Of a stretch of DNA of 31,350 bases, positions 17,268 through 24,614 are shown in pieces. A program made the translations under genes and the position numbers. The stretch is taken from contig JAMOSO010000049.1 in assembly GCA_027063065.1 (NCBI GenBank), positions 1 to 31,350 on the forward strand, written 5' to 3'. This DNA is from Planctomycetota bacterium (lineage in GTDB: Bacteria > Planctomycetota > JAMOSO01). Positions within the stretch are counted from its first letter, which is position 1. Each line of letters opens with the position of its first letter. The notes beneath the pieces are model-generated. The model had not been told where the DNA came from, did not search any database, and worked only from the letters and a program-made list of their open reading frames with translations.

Positions 17268-19064
17268 TTAGGGTAAAGATTGTAAAATGTTAGACATATC
17301 ACCACGATTTATCAAATCAAAACGTATATGCGGACTTAAAGGCTTATCCGATGCAAAAACAGCCATAAATGGAATAGAACGCCCTCCTAACTGTTGCATA
17401 AAATCACGCCCTTGCTGGCTTTTTTTTGTATTATGAGTTAAATCAACTTTCATAATTACAACATTTTTTTGTTTAAATAAGCCTACGATTTCAGGATGCT
17501 CAAAAACATTTACTTCGTTAAATTTACAGTTTGGACACCAATTCGCTGTAAAATCAACAAAAATAGAACGTCCTTCTAATTGATATTTTTTAAAACTACT
17601 TGGCGTAAATTCTTGCCAATTTAACGCACTGTGATTTTGTTGTTCATAAGTATTATATAAAGGTACAAAAGCAAGCCAAACACCAAAACTAATAATAGAT
17701 ATTACAATACTTACACTGATAATACGTCTAAATAAAGACAGTCCAAAACTGGCGTATTTGCCATAATACCAAGATGCAAAGCCTATAAAAACCAATACAA
17801 CATTGGTATATATAATCATATTATGTGGCAATGAAAACATTAAATAAATTACAGTTAATAATAAAATAAATCCCGTAACCTGTTTAAAAGTAACCATCCA
17901 CTGACCTGGTTTAGGCAAAAAAGATAACAACTTTGGTTGTGATGTTAAAAAGACATAAGGTGTAGCCATACCTAATCCCAAAGACATAAATACAGCAAAA
18001 ATAATTGCCGTTGACTGCGAAAGTGCCCAAGCTAATGTGCCACCTAAAAAAGGTCCAGAACAAGGAGTTGCCAAAAGAGTTGTCAGTACCCCCTTTAAAA
18101 AAGAATCCTTATAACCTTCATGTTTAACCGCTGCTATATTATTAATTGAGGTTGGAACTGCCATTTCAAATACACCAAATAATGATAAGGCAAAAGCAAA
18201 GATAATAGCTATCATAGCTATCATAAAAGCAGGCTGTTGAAACTGCTCACCCCACCCCATCCCTAAACTAGATGCCAACACAGCCAAAACAAAAAATACT
18301 GCCAAAATACCTAAAGCAAAAACCAAACCGTGCTTAAACATCGCGCCTTTATCTTTACCTGCGTTTTCTACCAAGCTTAATACTTTTAAAGATACAACAG
18401 GCAAAACACATGGCATAACATTTAAAAATATACCTGCAATAAAAGCTAAAAATATCCAAAATAAAACGGATCTATCTTTAACGGTTGTTTGTGGAGTAAA
18501 TTTTTGCCAATTTAAAGTAACAACATCCTTAGCAATTTTATTTTTAGATACTATCTTTGTACTATCAATTTCTTTGAAATGAGTCAAAAAATTATTAAAT
18601 AAAGCATCTTCACCCCTACCCAAAGATTTAACTTTATCTGCATACGGTATACAAGAGCCAGAATCCTCACAAGTTAAACCTTTGATTTCTAAGACTGGAT
18701 TATTAATAATATTTTTTGATTTTGCATAAATAATAATAGTACCTTTATGTGACCAAACCCAAGTGTCTGCACCGTCTTTGCCAAGTTTAGCTTGTTCTAA
18801 ACGATATGGTTTTGGCAATGGCGCTATTTGCCATTGTTCCTGCAACGGTAACATTTTTAGCTTAGTTGGTATACCAATACCAGGGCCTAATTCATCGTGA
18901 TAAAGGTGCCACCCATCTTGTATTTTCAAAACGGCAACTGCCCATGTTTGACCATTTTCTATACGATGAAATAACTGTGTTTTTACATTTTTTTCAAATG
19001 CAAATTGGCCAAAACTCTGCCCATTGCATAGCACCAAAACTAAAATTAATACGATATGCTTCAT
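17268..19064 (-). CDS. dsbD: Thiol:disulfide interchange protein DsbD
   Basis: DsbD carries reducing power from cytoplasmic thioredoxin across the inner membrane to periplasmic disulfide isomerases and cytochrome c maturation. The 598-aa protein has a signal peptide (to about residue 20). An N-terminal periplasmic domain follows with the Cys132/Cys138 pair (CEDSGSC). The membrane domain of about eight helices (200-480) carries the two transport cysteines in MPCVLPVV (Cys219) and ATPCSGPF (Cys335). The C-terminal periplasmic thioredoxin-like domain has WCPNC (510-513). All six functional cysteines are therefore present. GGAG five bases before the ATG supports the start. It heads an apparent operon with the methyltransferase and ilvC. 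Confidence 0.95.
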   Translation of the reverse strand: MKHIVLILVLVLCNGQSFGQFAFEKNVKTQLFHRIENGQTWAVAVLKIQDGWHLYHDELGPGIGIPTKLKMLPLQEQWQIAPLPKPYRLEQAKLGKDGADTWVWSHKGTIIIYAKSKNIINNPVLEIKGLTCEDSGSCIPYADKVKSLGRGEDALFNNFLTHFKEIDSTKIVSKNKIAKDVVTLNWQKFTPQTTVKDRSVLFWIFLAFIAGIFLNVMPCVLPVVSLKVLSLVENAGKDKGAMFKHGLVFALGILAVFFVLAVLASSLGMGWGEQFQQPAFMIAMIAIIFAFALSLFGVFEMAVPTSINNIAAVKHEGYKDSFLKGVLTTLLATPCSGPFLGGTLAWALSQSTAIIFAVFMSLGLGMATPYVFLTSQPKLLSFLPKPGQWMVTFKQVTGFILLLTVIYLMFSLPHNMIIYTNVVLVFIGFASWYYGKYASFGLSLFRRIISVSIVISIISFGVWLAFVPLYNTYEQQNHSALNWQEFTPSSFKKYQLEGRSIFVDFTANWCPNCKFNEVNVFEHPEIVGLFKQKNVVIMKVDLTHNTKKSQQGRDFMQQLGGRSIPFMAVFASDKPLSPHIRFDLINRGDMSNILQSLP

Positions 19065-19102
19065 AGTAGCTCCATAATAATTAATTTACGTTTAAAAACG
19101 AG

Positions 19103-19132
19103 TGTATATCGGCAAAAAGTTAATTGCGTCAA
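19103..19132 (-). promoter_or_regulatory. Possible dsbD promoter
   Basis: On the minus strand TTGACG (complement of 19127-19132) and TATACA (complement of 19103-19108) are 18 bases apart, placing transcription start about 30 bases before the dsbD ATG. This is a reasonable sigma-70-type match. Confidence 0.45.
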
Positions 19133-19205
19133 TAGTTCCTACAGTTGATGTATTTAAAACATATCCATTAGTAAATAGACAATAAATCATCATTTGAAAC
19201 TATAA

Positions 19206-19405
19206 AAAAGAAGCGGTCAAAAAACATTAAAAATACTCGAAAAACAAAAATTATTATGGCTGGCAAAAGAAGCTTATCTTAATCATACGAATCAATCAAT
19301 GAAGCAAAACAACGACTAAATAAATATTTTAATAATTACAATACTGTTTTAACTTTTTTAAATTTAATGATTTTTTTCTTATTGACCACTGAAACTGTCC
19401 GTTGA
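19206..19405 (+). pseudogene. Frameshifted remnant of an IS3-family transposase (OrfB C-terminus)
   Basis: Two overlapping plus-strand frames together resemble the end of the DDE integrase domain of IS3-type transposases. Frame 1 (19206-19318) reads LLWLAKEAYLN, like the family pattern W-R-S-L-K-Y-E-E-V-Y-L-N that includes the catalytic Glu. Frame 2 (19283-19405) continues with SYESINEAKQRLNKYFNNYN, like the usual YES-x-x-EA-x-x-x-L-x-x-Y-x-x-x-YN that precedes R-P-H. After YN the family pattern is lost and the frame runs to a TGA. Only about 200 bases survive, with at least one frameshift and no upstream DD residues or OrfA. The match is from memory of the family; no search was possible. Confidence 0.55.
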
Positions 19406-19420
19406 TTTGGGAGCTCTTTA
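19396..19420. other. Possible end of the IS remnant
   Basis: CTGTCCGTTGATTTGGGAGC directly follows the degenerate transposase frame and has the TGTCC...GGGAGC look of some IS3-family terminal repeats. No matching opposite end was found, so this is only a suggestion. Confidence 0.3.
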
Positions 19421-19434
19421 ACAATATAAGCTTA

Positions 19435-19482
19435 AATTTAAAATAATCACCTGATTTTTAATATTTAATTTAAAATAATCAC
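19435..19482. repeat. Pair of 16-bp direct repeats
   Basis: AATTTAAAATAATCAC occurs at 19435-19450 and exactly again at 19467-19482, a spacing of 32 bases. There are only two copies and the intervening 16 bases are very AT-rich. They lie between the IS remnant and the small exported peptide gene. Confidence 0.7.
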
Positions 19483-19519
19483 ATGGAATGAGCTTTTTAA
19501 AACCCAGTTATTAATGATC

Positions 19520-19696
19520 TCAAAACACATATACCGCTCCACTTAGTTCTTCTTTTAATGGAGTCAGCTCTACCATTGACTTTTCCGCATCAATATCCAA
19601 TCGCCCCCAAGTATTTGCTGGTATTTCTGCCCTCACAGAACAAAATACTGTGATTAAAAAAACTGTTACTAAAAAAATGTTTTTTAATATATACAT
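19520..19696 (-). CDS. Small exported peptide (58 aa), possibly a truncated gene
   Basis: This short frame has a textbook ribosome binding site: AAAGGAGT with AGGAG seven bases before the ATG. The product starts MYILKNIFLVTVFLITVFCS and has a signal peptidase I-type site at SVRA|EI (after residue 23). The mature 35 residues (EIPANTWGRLDIDAEKSMV..., ending SGAVYVF) contain Asp, Glu and Lys in ordinary proportions. The combination of strong start and signal peptide makes it much more likely real than a chance frame. I recognise no family. It may be a genuine secreted peptide, or the N-terminus of a longer exported protein cut off when the nearby insertion element came and decayed: the IS remnant lies about 100 bases beyond its stop. 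Confidence 0.65.
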   Translation of the reverse strand: MYILKNIFLVTVFLITVFCSVRAEIPANTWGRLDIDAEKSMVELTPLKEELSGAVYVF

Positions 19697-19756
19697 TTTA
19701 ATACTCCTTTAGTAATAATGTAGTTACGTACAATTTGTTATTAAACTATGGCATCC

Positions 19757-19780
19757 TATTCAGTCCTCCTTTGCTGAATA
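19757..19780 (-). promoter_or_regulatory. Hairpin with a Shine-Dalgarno-like loop upstream of the small peptide gene
   Basis: On the minus strand TATTCAG and CTGAATA form a 7-bp stem around the 10-base loop CAAAGGAGGA, which contains the full anti-16S complement AAAGGAGG. It lies 60-80 bases before the 58-aa gene. A tiny ATG-CCA-TAG frame follows the stem. It could be an untranslated-region control element or the ribosome binding site left by a lost gene. Confidence 0.4.
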
Positions 19781-20025
19781 TCCAAATCTGGTGCAACTTA
19801 AATATCTTAATAACTAAGTAATAATAATTACTTTTATAATACAATCTTAAATATGTTTTTATGGATTTATTGGTAAGTTTGCTCTCAATTACTGCTATAT
19901 AAGGACATCGTAATCTTGCCAAATCAGATAGAAAACAAAATCACCTTACACACACCCCCACATAGAAATCGCTTGTGTCTAAATTTGATCCATACTCTAT
20001 TTTTTATAAACCACTTCTCTTTATA
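19781..20025. other. AT-rich gap with no gene seen
   Basis: Part of the 1-kb stretch between dsbD and the polysaccharide genes. I see no frame with a ribosome binding site, no RNA gene and no strong hairpin here. It should contain the promoter of the minus-strand small peptide gene and upstream elements of the plus-strand sugar operon. Confidence 0.5.
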
Positions 20026-20062
20026 TTTGCAAAATATTCTTAAATTGTATACTTAGAATATT
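20026..20062 (+). promoter_or_regulatory. Promoter of the sugar-modification operon with operator-like inverted repeat
   Basis: TATACT (20048-20053) is a good -10 box, with TTTGCA (20026-20031, 16 bases) or TTGCAA (20027-20032, 15 bases) as a partial -35. Perfect 8-bp arms AATATTCT (20033-20040) and AGAATATT (20055-20062) bracket the -10 box, as a repressor site would. The start codon at 20075 follows an AAAGGAG ribosome binding site. Confidence 0.5.
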
Positions 20063-20074
20063 CAAAGGAGACTA

Positions 20075-20995
20075 ATGGTAAATATTTTAATAACTGGTGG
20101 AGCGGGTAACATTGGAAGTACCTTAGCCGATACTTTAGCTAAGGATAAAAATAATCATATCATTATTGCTGATAATCTTCTCTCGGGCAGCAAAAGTAAA
20201 GTCCCTAAAAAAAAGAATGTTCATTTTATAAAGTGTGATGTCAATGATTATCGAGATATTTCGGCATTGTTTTTTCATTACAATTTCAAATACGTATTTC
20301 ATTACGCTGCTGTAGTCGGTGTTAAAAGAACGCTTGCTAAGCCACTGTTAGTATTAAATGATATAAAAGGGATTGAAAATATCTTAAAGCTATCAAAAAA
20401 TACCGGTGTCAAAAGAGTCTTTTATTCTTCCTCATCAGAGGTCTATGGCGAGCCAGTAGAGTTACCACAACACGAACAAACCACCCCACTAAACTCTCGC
20501 CTACCCTATGCTATAGTTAAAAATCTAGGCGAATCCTATTTTAAAGCTTATCAACAAGAATATAATCTTGATTATACCATTTTTCGTTTTTTTAATACTT
20601 ATGGCAAAAACCAAAGTACAGACTTTGTAATACCACGCTTTATTAAAGCGGCTACACAAAACAAGCCCATTACCATTTATGGTGACGGTTCTCAATCTAG
20701 AACATTTTTACATGTTGATGACAATGTTGATGTTTGTATAAAAGCATTGGCAGAAAACAAACTAATTAATGACACCTTAAATATTGGTAACGATAAAGAA
20801 TACACAATAAAAGAATTGGCAAAAATCATAATCAACCTCACTAACAGTAAGTCTAAAATAATCTATGCTCCGCCATTGCCAGAAGGCGATATGACAAGAC
20901 GTTGTCCTGATATATCTAAAATGAAAAACCTCTTAAATCGCGATTTAATTAATCTAAAACACGGAATAAAAAGAATACTAGAACTAAAAAAATAA
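20075..20995 (+). CDS. NAD-dependent sugar-nucleotide epimerase/dehydratase
   Basis: Extended short-chain dehydrogenase of 306 aa that acts on a nucleotide sugar in the cytoplasm, in the GalE / UDP-glucuronate decarboxylase group. The NAD motif GGAGNIG is at 8-14, the catalytic Ser lies in SSSSEVYGE (118-126) and the Tyr/Lys pair in YAIVK (145-149). RFFNTYGKNQ and the YGDGSQSRTFLHVDD segment are typical of the substrate domain of this group. The exact reaction cannot be read from the sequence. AAAGGAG four bases before the ATG is a strong ribosome binding site. It is the first gene of a four-gene unit with very small gaps or overlaps, all apparently for surface sugar building or modification. 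Confidence 0.88.
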   Translation: MVNILITGGAGNIGSTLADTLAKDKNNHIIIADNLLSGSKSKVPKKKNVHFIKCDVNDYRDISALFFHYNFKYVFHYAAVVGVKRTLAKPLLVLNDIKGIENILKLSKNTGVKRVFYSSSSEVYGEPVELPQHEQTTPLNSRLPYAIVKNLGESYFKAYQQEYNLDYTIFRFFNTYGKNQSTDFVIPRFIKAATQNKPITIYGDGSQSRTFLHVDDNVDVCIKALAENKLINDTLNIGNDKEYTIKELAKIIINLTNSKSKIIYAPPLPEGDMTRRCPDISKMKNLLNRDLINLKHGIKRILELKK

Positions 20996-20996
20996 A

Positions 20997-21845
20997 ATGC
21001 AAAATTCTAACCAAAACGCAACTCTAAACAAAAACCATTACGATAATTTATATAGCCAAGTTTCAATTAAAAACATACTAGATAAATTAAATAATTTGGA
21101 TGACTTTTTAGATGATGCCACAAAAACTGACACCAGCTGGGTAGGTCTTTACTACAATAATTTTAAAGACAAACTAAAAGGTAAAAAAATTTTAGAAGTA
21201 GGTTGTGGGGATTGTTTAAACTCTGCCATTATGGCCTCATTAGGTGCAGAAGTGTACAGTAATGATATATCTTCTGTGAGCGGTGATATTATTCAGTCAT
21301 TAAACCAACACTGCAATTTTAAATATCAAATTAAATTCATAAATGGTGATATTACAAAATCAGAATTACAAAGCGATTTTTTTGATATAGTAATTGGTAA
21401 AGCATTAATACACCACCTTACCCACGAGCAAGAATTAAACTTAATGCGTTTTGCATTTAAAATTTTAAAAAAAGATGGTATGTTACGCTATTTTGAACCA
21501 GCAATTAATAATAAATTTATAGATAACATCCGTTGGGCTTTACCAATATCAGGACGTCCTTCAAGCTTGCAAAAACAAGCATTTGCAAAATGGAAAGCCA
21601 ATGACCCTCATCCAGAAAGAGACAACTCATCTAAGCATTATCGCCAAATGGGTGAAGATTTTTTTGATACAATTGTTATTATACCCATTGGCACACTAGA
21701 AAGATTTCATAAATTTATGCCAAAAGGCAATTTAAACCGCAAATATAGACGACTTGCCTTTAAATTAGAAAGATTATTACCACATTATATAAACTCTAGC
21801 TTTGCACGTTCGCAATTAATAGTTTACAGCAATCTAAAAAAATGA
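20997..21845 (+). CDS. Class I SAM-dependent methyltransferase of the sugar operon
   Basis: A 282-aa protein with motif I ILEVGCGDC (65-73), the acidic strand EVYSNDIS, INGDI and the FDIVIGKALIHHL segment, which together give a SAM-binding Rossmann fold. The C-terminal third is basic (KFMPKGNLNRKYRRLAFKLERLLPHY) and may face a membrane or a charged substrate. Its place between an epimerase and an adenylate-forming enzyme suggests it methylates a sugar or acyl group of the surface polysaccharide; this is inference. The ATG is one base after the epimerase stop and lacks its own ribosome binding site. The stop overlaps the next start. Confidence 0.87.
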   Translation: MQNSNQNATLNKNHYDNLYSQVSIKNILDKLNNLDDFLDDATKTDTSWVGLYYNNFKDKLKGKKILEVGCGDCLNSAIMASLGAEVYSNDISSVSGDIIQSLNQHCNFKYQIKFINGDITKSELQSDFFDIVIGKALIHHLTHEQELNLMRFAFKILKKDGMLRYFEPAINNKFIDNIRWALPISGRPSSLQKQAFAKWKANDPHPERDNSSKHYRQMGEDFFDTIVIIPIGTLERFHKFMPKGNLNRKYRRLAFKLERLLPHYINSSFARSQLIVYSNLKK

Positions 21846-23122
21846 ATTTATTTGAAATAAGTTTAAAATTAAAAAAATTTCCTATTAAAGAAGCCAATCA
21901 AATTTTAAAAGAATGGCAAGATAGCGATGTAAACCAATATGCAGAACAAAAAAAATGGCAAATATTTGAATATCACAAAACTAACAACCCAACTTATGTT
22001 AAATTTATCAAAGATAAAAGCATAAGCTCTTGGAATGACATACCTATTATCACCAAAAAAGAAATACGCAATAAAAACATCATCACCCCCCATTTTTCTG
22101 CCAAAGATTTATATAAATCCAAAACATCTGGATCTTCTGGCAAGCCATTAATTTATGTTAAAGATAAACTATGCCATGCAATGACATGGGCATATATAAA
22201 TAAATGTTATAATGATATAGATATTGCTTACGGCAAAGATTTGCAAGCTAGATTTTATGCGATACCTTTAGAAGGCGCAGAATATTACACTGAAAAATTT
22301 AAAGACTTTGTATCTGCTCGTAAAAGACTGCTTATATATAATTTAAGTGATGAATATATACATCAATATCTAAATGTCTTTAAAAAATCATCGTTTAAAT
22401 ATTTATATGGTTATACAAACTCAATAATGATTTTTGCTAAATACTTAGCTAAAAACAAAATAGATATCACAAAAATATGCCCTTCTTTGCAATGCTGTAT
22501 CGTTACCTCAGAACTGTGCACTCCTGAAGACAAACAGTTTTTGCAAGAAACTTTTAACTTAAATGTTTACAATGAATATGGTGCCTCCGAATTAGCCTTA
22601 GTTGCAATGGATTCTAAAGACACACATTGGCCATTAAACACCTTTGAACTATTTATAGAAGTTTTAAACGACGACAATCAGCCTGTAAAAGATGGCGATA
22701 GCGGACGCTTGGTTATTACATCTTTATACAACAAAGCCATGCCTTTTATAAGATATGATTTAGGGGATATTGGCACTAAAAAAAACAACTCCCTACTGCA
22801 ATTAGATGGACGGCTAAACGATATGATTTACTTACCCAGTGGCAAGACAATGCCCGGTTTTAGCCTTTACTATGTAACAAAAAGTATTGTATGCAAATAT
22901 CCTGAAATACAAGAATACCTTATCAAGCAAACACAGTTGGATACTTTTACCATAGAATTTGTTTTAGATGGTATGCTTAGTCAAAAAATGATAAATGAAG
23001 TTACTAAAACCTTTCAAAGATATTTAGAAAAATCTATCAAAGTAAACATAATCAAATGTAACAAAATAGATCGACACCCAAATGATAAATGCAAACATTT
23101 TATTTCAGAGATTAACAGGTAA
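21842..23122 (+). CDS. PaaK/CapK-like adenylate-forming enzyme
   Basis: A 426-aa member of the phenylacetate-CoA ligase-like branch of the ANL superfamily, which activates a carboxylic acid as an acyl-adenylate. Visible motifs are the phosphate loop TSGSSGKP (95-102), NEYGASE (244-250), RYDLGDIG (304-311) and the LDGRLNDMI segment before the C-terminal lid. Proteins of this branch, such as CapK, occur in polysaccharide clusters, where the acid they activate is generally not known. The start overlaps the methyltransferase stop by four bases (ATGA), so the two are coupled. Together with the acetyltransferase that follows, it suggests acyl decoration of the polysaccharide, which is inference. 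Confidence 0.87.
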   Translation: MNLFEISLKLKKFPIKEANQILKEWQDSDVNQYAEQKKWQIFEYHKTNNPTYVKFIKDKSISSWNDIPIITKKEIRNKNIITPHFSAKDLYKSKTSGSSGKPLIYVKDKLCHAMTWAYINKCYNDIDIAYGKDLQARFYAIPLEGAEYYTEKFKDFVSARKRLLIYNLSDEYIHQYLNVFKKSSFKYLYGYTNSIMIFAKYLAKNKIDITKICPSLQCCIVTSELCTPEDKQFLQETFNLNVYNEYGASELALVAMDSKDTHWPLNTFELFIEVLNDDNQPVKDGDSGRLVITSLYNKAMPFIRYDLGDIGTKKNNSLLQLDGRLNDMIYLPSGKTMPGFSLYYVTKSIVCKYPEIQEYLIKQTQLDTFTIEFVLDGMLSQKMINEVTKTFQRYLEKSIKVNIIKCNKIDRHPNDKCKHFISEINR

Positions 23123-23124
23123 AA

Positions 23125-23667
23125 ATGGATATTTGGACTTATATAAAAAGCGATTTAACTAGATATGTAGAAAATTATTCTAATAAAATATTTATTAAAC
23201 AGTTATTTGTTAACCGTTCGTTTCAATATACATTTTGGTTGAGATTAACTCACCACAAATCAAAACTAATAAAATATATAGCAATTATAGTCCATAAATA
23301 TTTGTCTAATAAGTATCATATTTATATCCCTCGCAGTTTAAAAATTGGCTATGGTTTTTATATTAGCCATAGGATGTGTATTGTTATTAATCCAACTGTA
23401 AGCATAGGCAACAACGTCAATATTAGCCAATTTACTAATATTGGCAGCAACGAAGGACAGGCCGCAACCATTGGAGACAATGTATATATAGGCCCACAAG
23501 TTTGTATAGTAGAAGATGTTAAAATTGGCAATAATTCGACAATTGGAGCTGGCTGCGTTGTTGTAAAAGATGTCCCAGAAAACGCCACTGTGGTTGGCAC
23601 ACCTGCTAAGGTTATATCATATGATAATCCTGGCAGATATATTAAACGCAAATGGAAATGTAATTAA
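23125..23667 (+). CDS. Hexapeptide-repeat acetyltransferase, CysE/WcaB-like
   Basis: A 180-aa O-acetyltransferase of the left-handed beta-helix family. The N-terminal 65 residues are helical, as in serine acetyltransferases. From about 75 onward come hexapeptide turns (VSIGNNVNISQFTNIGS, ATIGDNVYIGPQ, VKIGNNSTIGAG) and the closing family motif VPENATVVGTPAKVI. In this setting it more likely acetylates a sugar of the surface polymer than serine, since WcaB-like proteins in capsule clusters have the same architecture; a cysteine-synthesis role is less likely. It starts two bases after the preceding stop and is the last gene of the operon. Its stop overlaps that of the convergent gene by four bases. 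Confidence 0.88.
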   Translation: MDIWTYIKSDLTRYVENYSNKIFIKQLFVNRSFQYTFWLRLTHHKSKLIKYIAIIVHKYLSNKYHIYIPRSLKIGYGFYISHRMCIVINPTVSIGNNVNISQFTNIGSNEGQAATIGDNVYIGPQVCIVEDVKIGNNSTIGAGCVVVKDVPENATVVGTPAKVISYDNPGRYIKRKWKCN

Positions 23668-24614
23668 TTTGCAGATTTAGCAATCAAAGGTTTTTTTATT
23701 TGATAATACGCCAATAGCAAAACAAATACAGTTATTACAGTAAAATAAACATCATTAAAAAATCCATAGCTTAAATTTAACAAAACCAAACCAGTTATTA
23801 CCATTTGTACAGTAGCATATAAATAGCTAACGCGCAGATGAGACATCTGCGCTGTATGAACCAAATATTGGTATAAATGCTTACGATGTGGTTTTAAAAT
23901 ATTTTCTTTTTCAAGTAATCTTTGCGCAATAGTCATAGCCGAGTCAATACCATATACAACCAAAAATAAAATTATTTCATACTTAAGGCTTTTATATAAC
24001 AACCAAATAATCATATAAATAACTGCAAAAGCCATACATACAGCCCCCACATCACCAGCAAAACATAAGGCTTTTTTGCGTACATTATAAAAACTAAAAA
24101 TCATCAAAGGTGCCAACATTGCTATTGGCAAAGAACAGTTAGCATTTAAAATATCAAAGGCAAAATAACACCCCAATAAAACTGTAATAGTATACAGAGC
24201 AGTTATTCCATTGATGCCATCCATAAAATTATAGGCATTAATTACACCAACCGTAAAAATTAATGCCAAGGGTATATAAAACCATGGAATCATAAATATA
24301 TGTAAATCATAAAACAAAAATAACACCGCAACTGTTTGCACAATAAATCTAAAATAAGATGGCAAATCTTTTAAATCATCAATAAAACTAACAACTGAAA
24401 CCAATATCATTCCGCAAAAAAACATCAAATGTTGATTAGAGTCTAAATAATAAATTACAGGTCCAATCAAAAATATAATGCCTGCCCCACGATAAGTAAT
24501 CTCCGTATGACTACTGCGTTCATTTGGCGTATCAACTATAGAAAACCGAGCTGCTAATTTAAAAAAAATAATAATGGCTATCAAAGTAACTAGAAATGAA
24601 ATACTAAAAATCAT
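23664..24614 (-). CDS. Undecaprenyl-phosphate sugar-1-phosphate transferase, WecA/WbpL-like
   Basis: This polytopic inner-membrane enzyme (316 aa, about ten helices) transfers a HexNAc-1-phosphate from a UDP-sugar to undecaprenyl phosphate and so starts lipid-linked polysaccharide synthesis. The family motifs are VDTPNERSSH (27-36), SFIDDLKDL (76-84), NAYNFMDGINGI (126-137), GDVG (187-190) and the basic HRKHLYQ loop (243-249). It overlaps the preceding SDR gene by 11 bases. The order SDR reductase then WbpL-like transferase is a known pairing in O-antigen loci, where the SDR makes the UDP-sugar used by the transferase. It closes the minus-strand polysaccharide operon. Confidence 0.92.
   Translation of the reverse strand: MIFSISFLVTLIAIIIFFKLAARFSIVDTPNERSSHTEITYRGAGIIFLIGPVIYYLDSNQHLMFFCGMILVSVVSFIDDLKDLPSYFRFIVQTVAVLFLFYDLHIFMIPWFYIPLALIFTVGVINAYNFMDGINGITALYTITVLLGCYFAFDILNANCSLPIAMLAPLMIFSFYNVRKKALCFAGDVGAVCMAFAVIYMIIWLLYKSLKYEIILFLVVYGIDSAMTIAQRLLEKENILKPHRKHLYQYLVHTAQMSHLRVSYLYATVQMVITGLVLLNLSYGFFNDVYFTVITVFVLLLAYYQIKKPLIAKSAN

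Noticed and set aside
17255-17305. Longer start for the methyltransferase inside dsbD
   Set aside because: It would add a non-family N-terminus that overlaps the dsbD coding end. The Met at 17254 gives a normal protein.
19414-19427. AGCTCTTTAACA, close to the rRNA antitermination boxA (TGCTCTTTAACA)
   Set aside because: It is one base off the E. coli boxA, but there is no boxB or rRNA gene, it lies 650 bases before the sugar operon and it abuts the proposed IS end, so chance is the simpler reading.
19435-19482. The two 16-bp repeats as a CRISPR array
   Set aside because: There are only two copies, the 16-base spacer is too short and AT-rich, and no cas gene is present.
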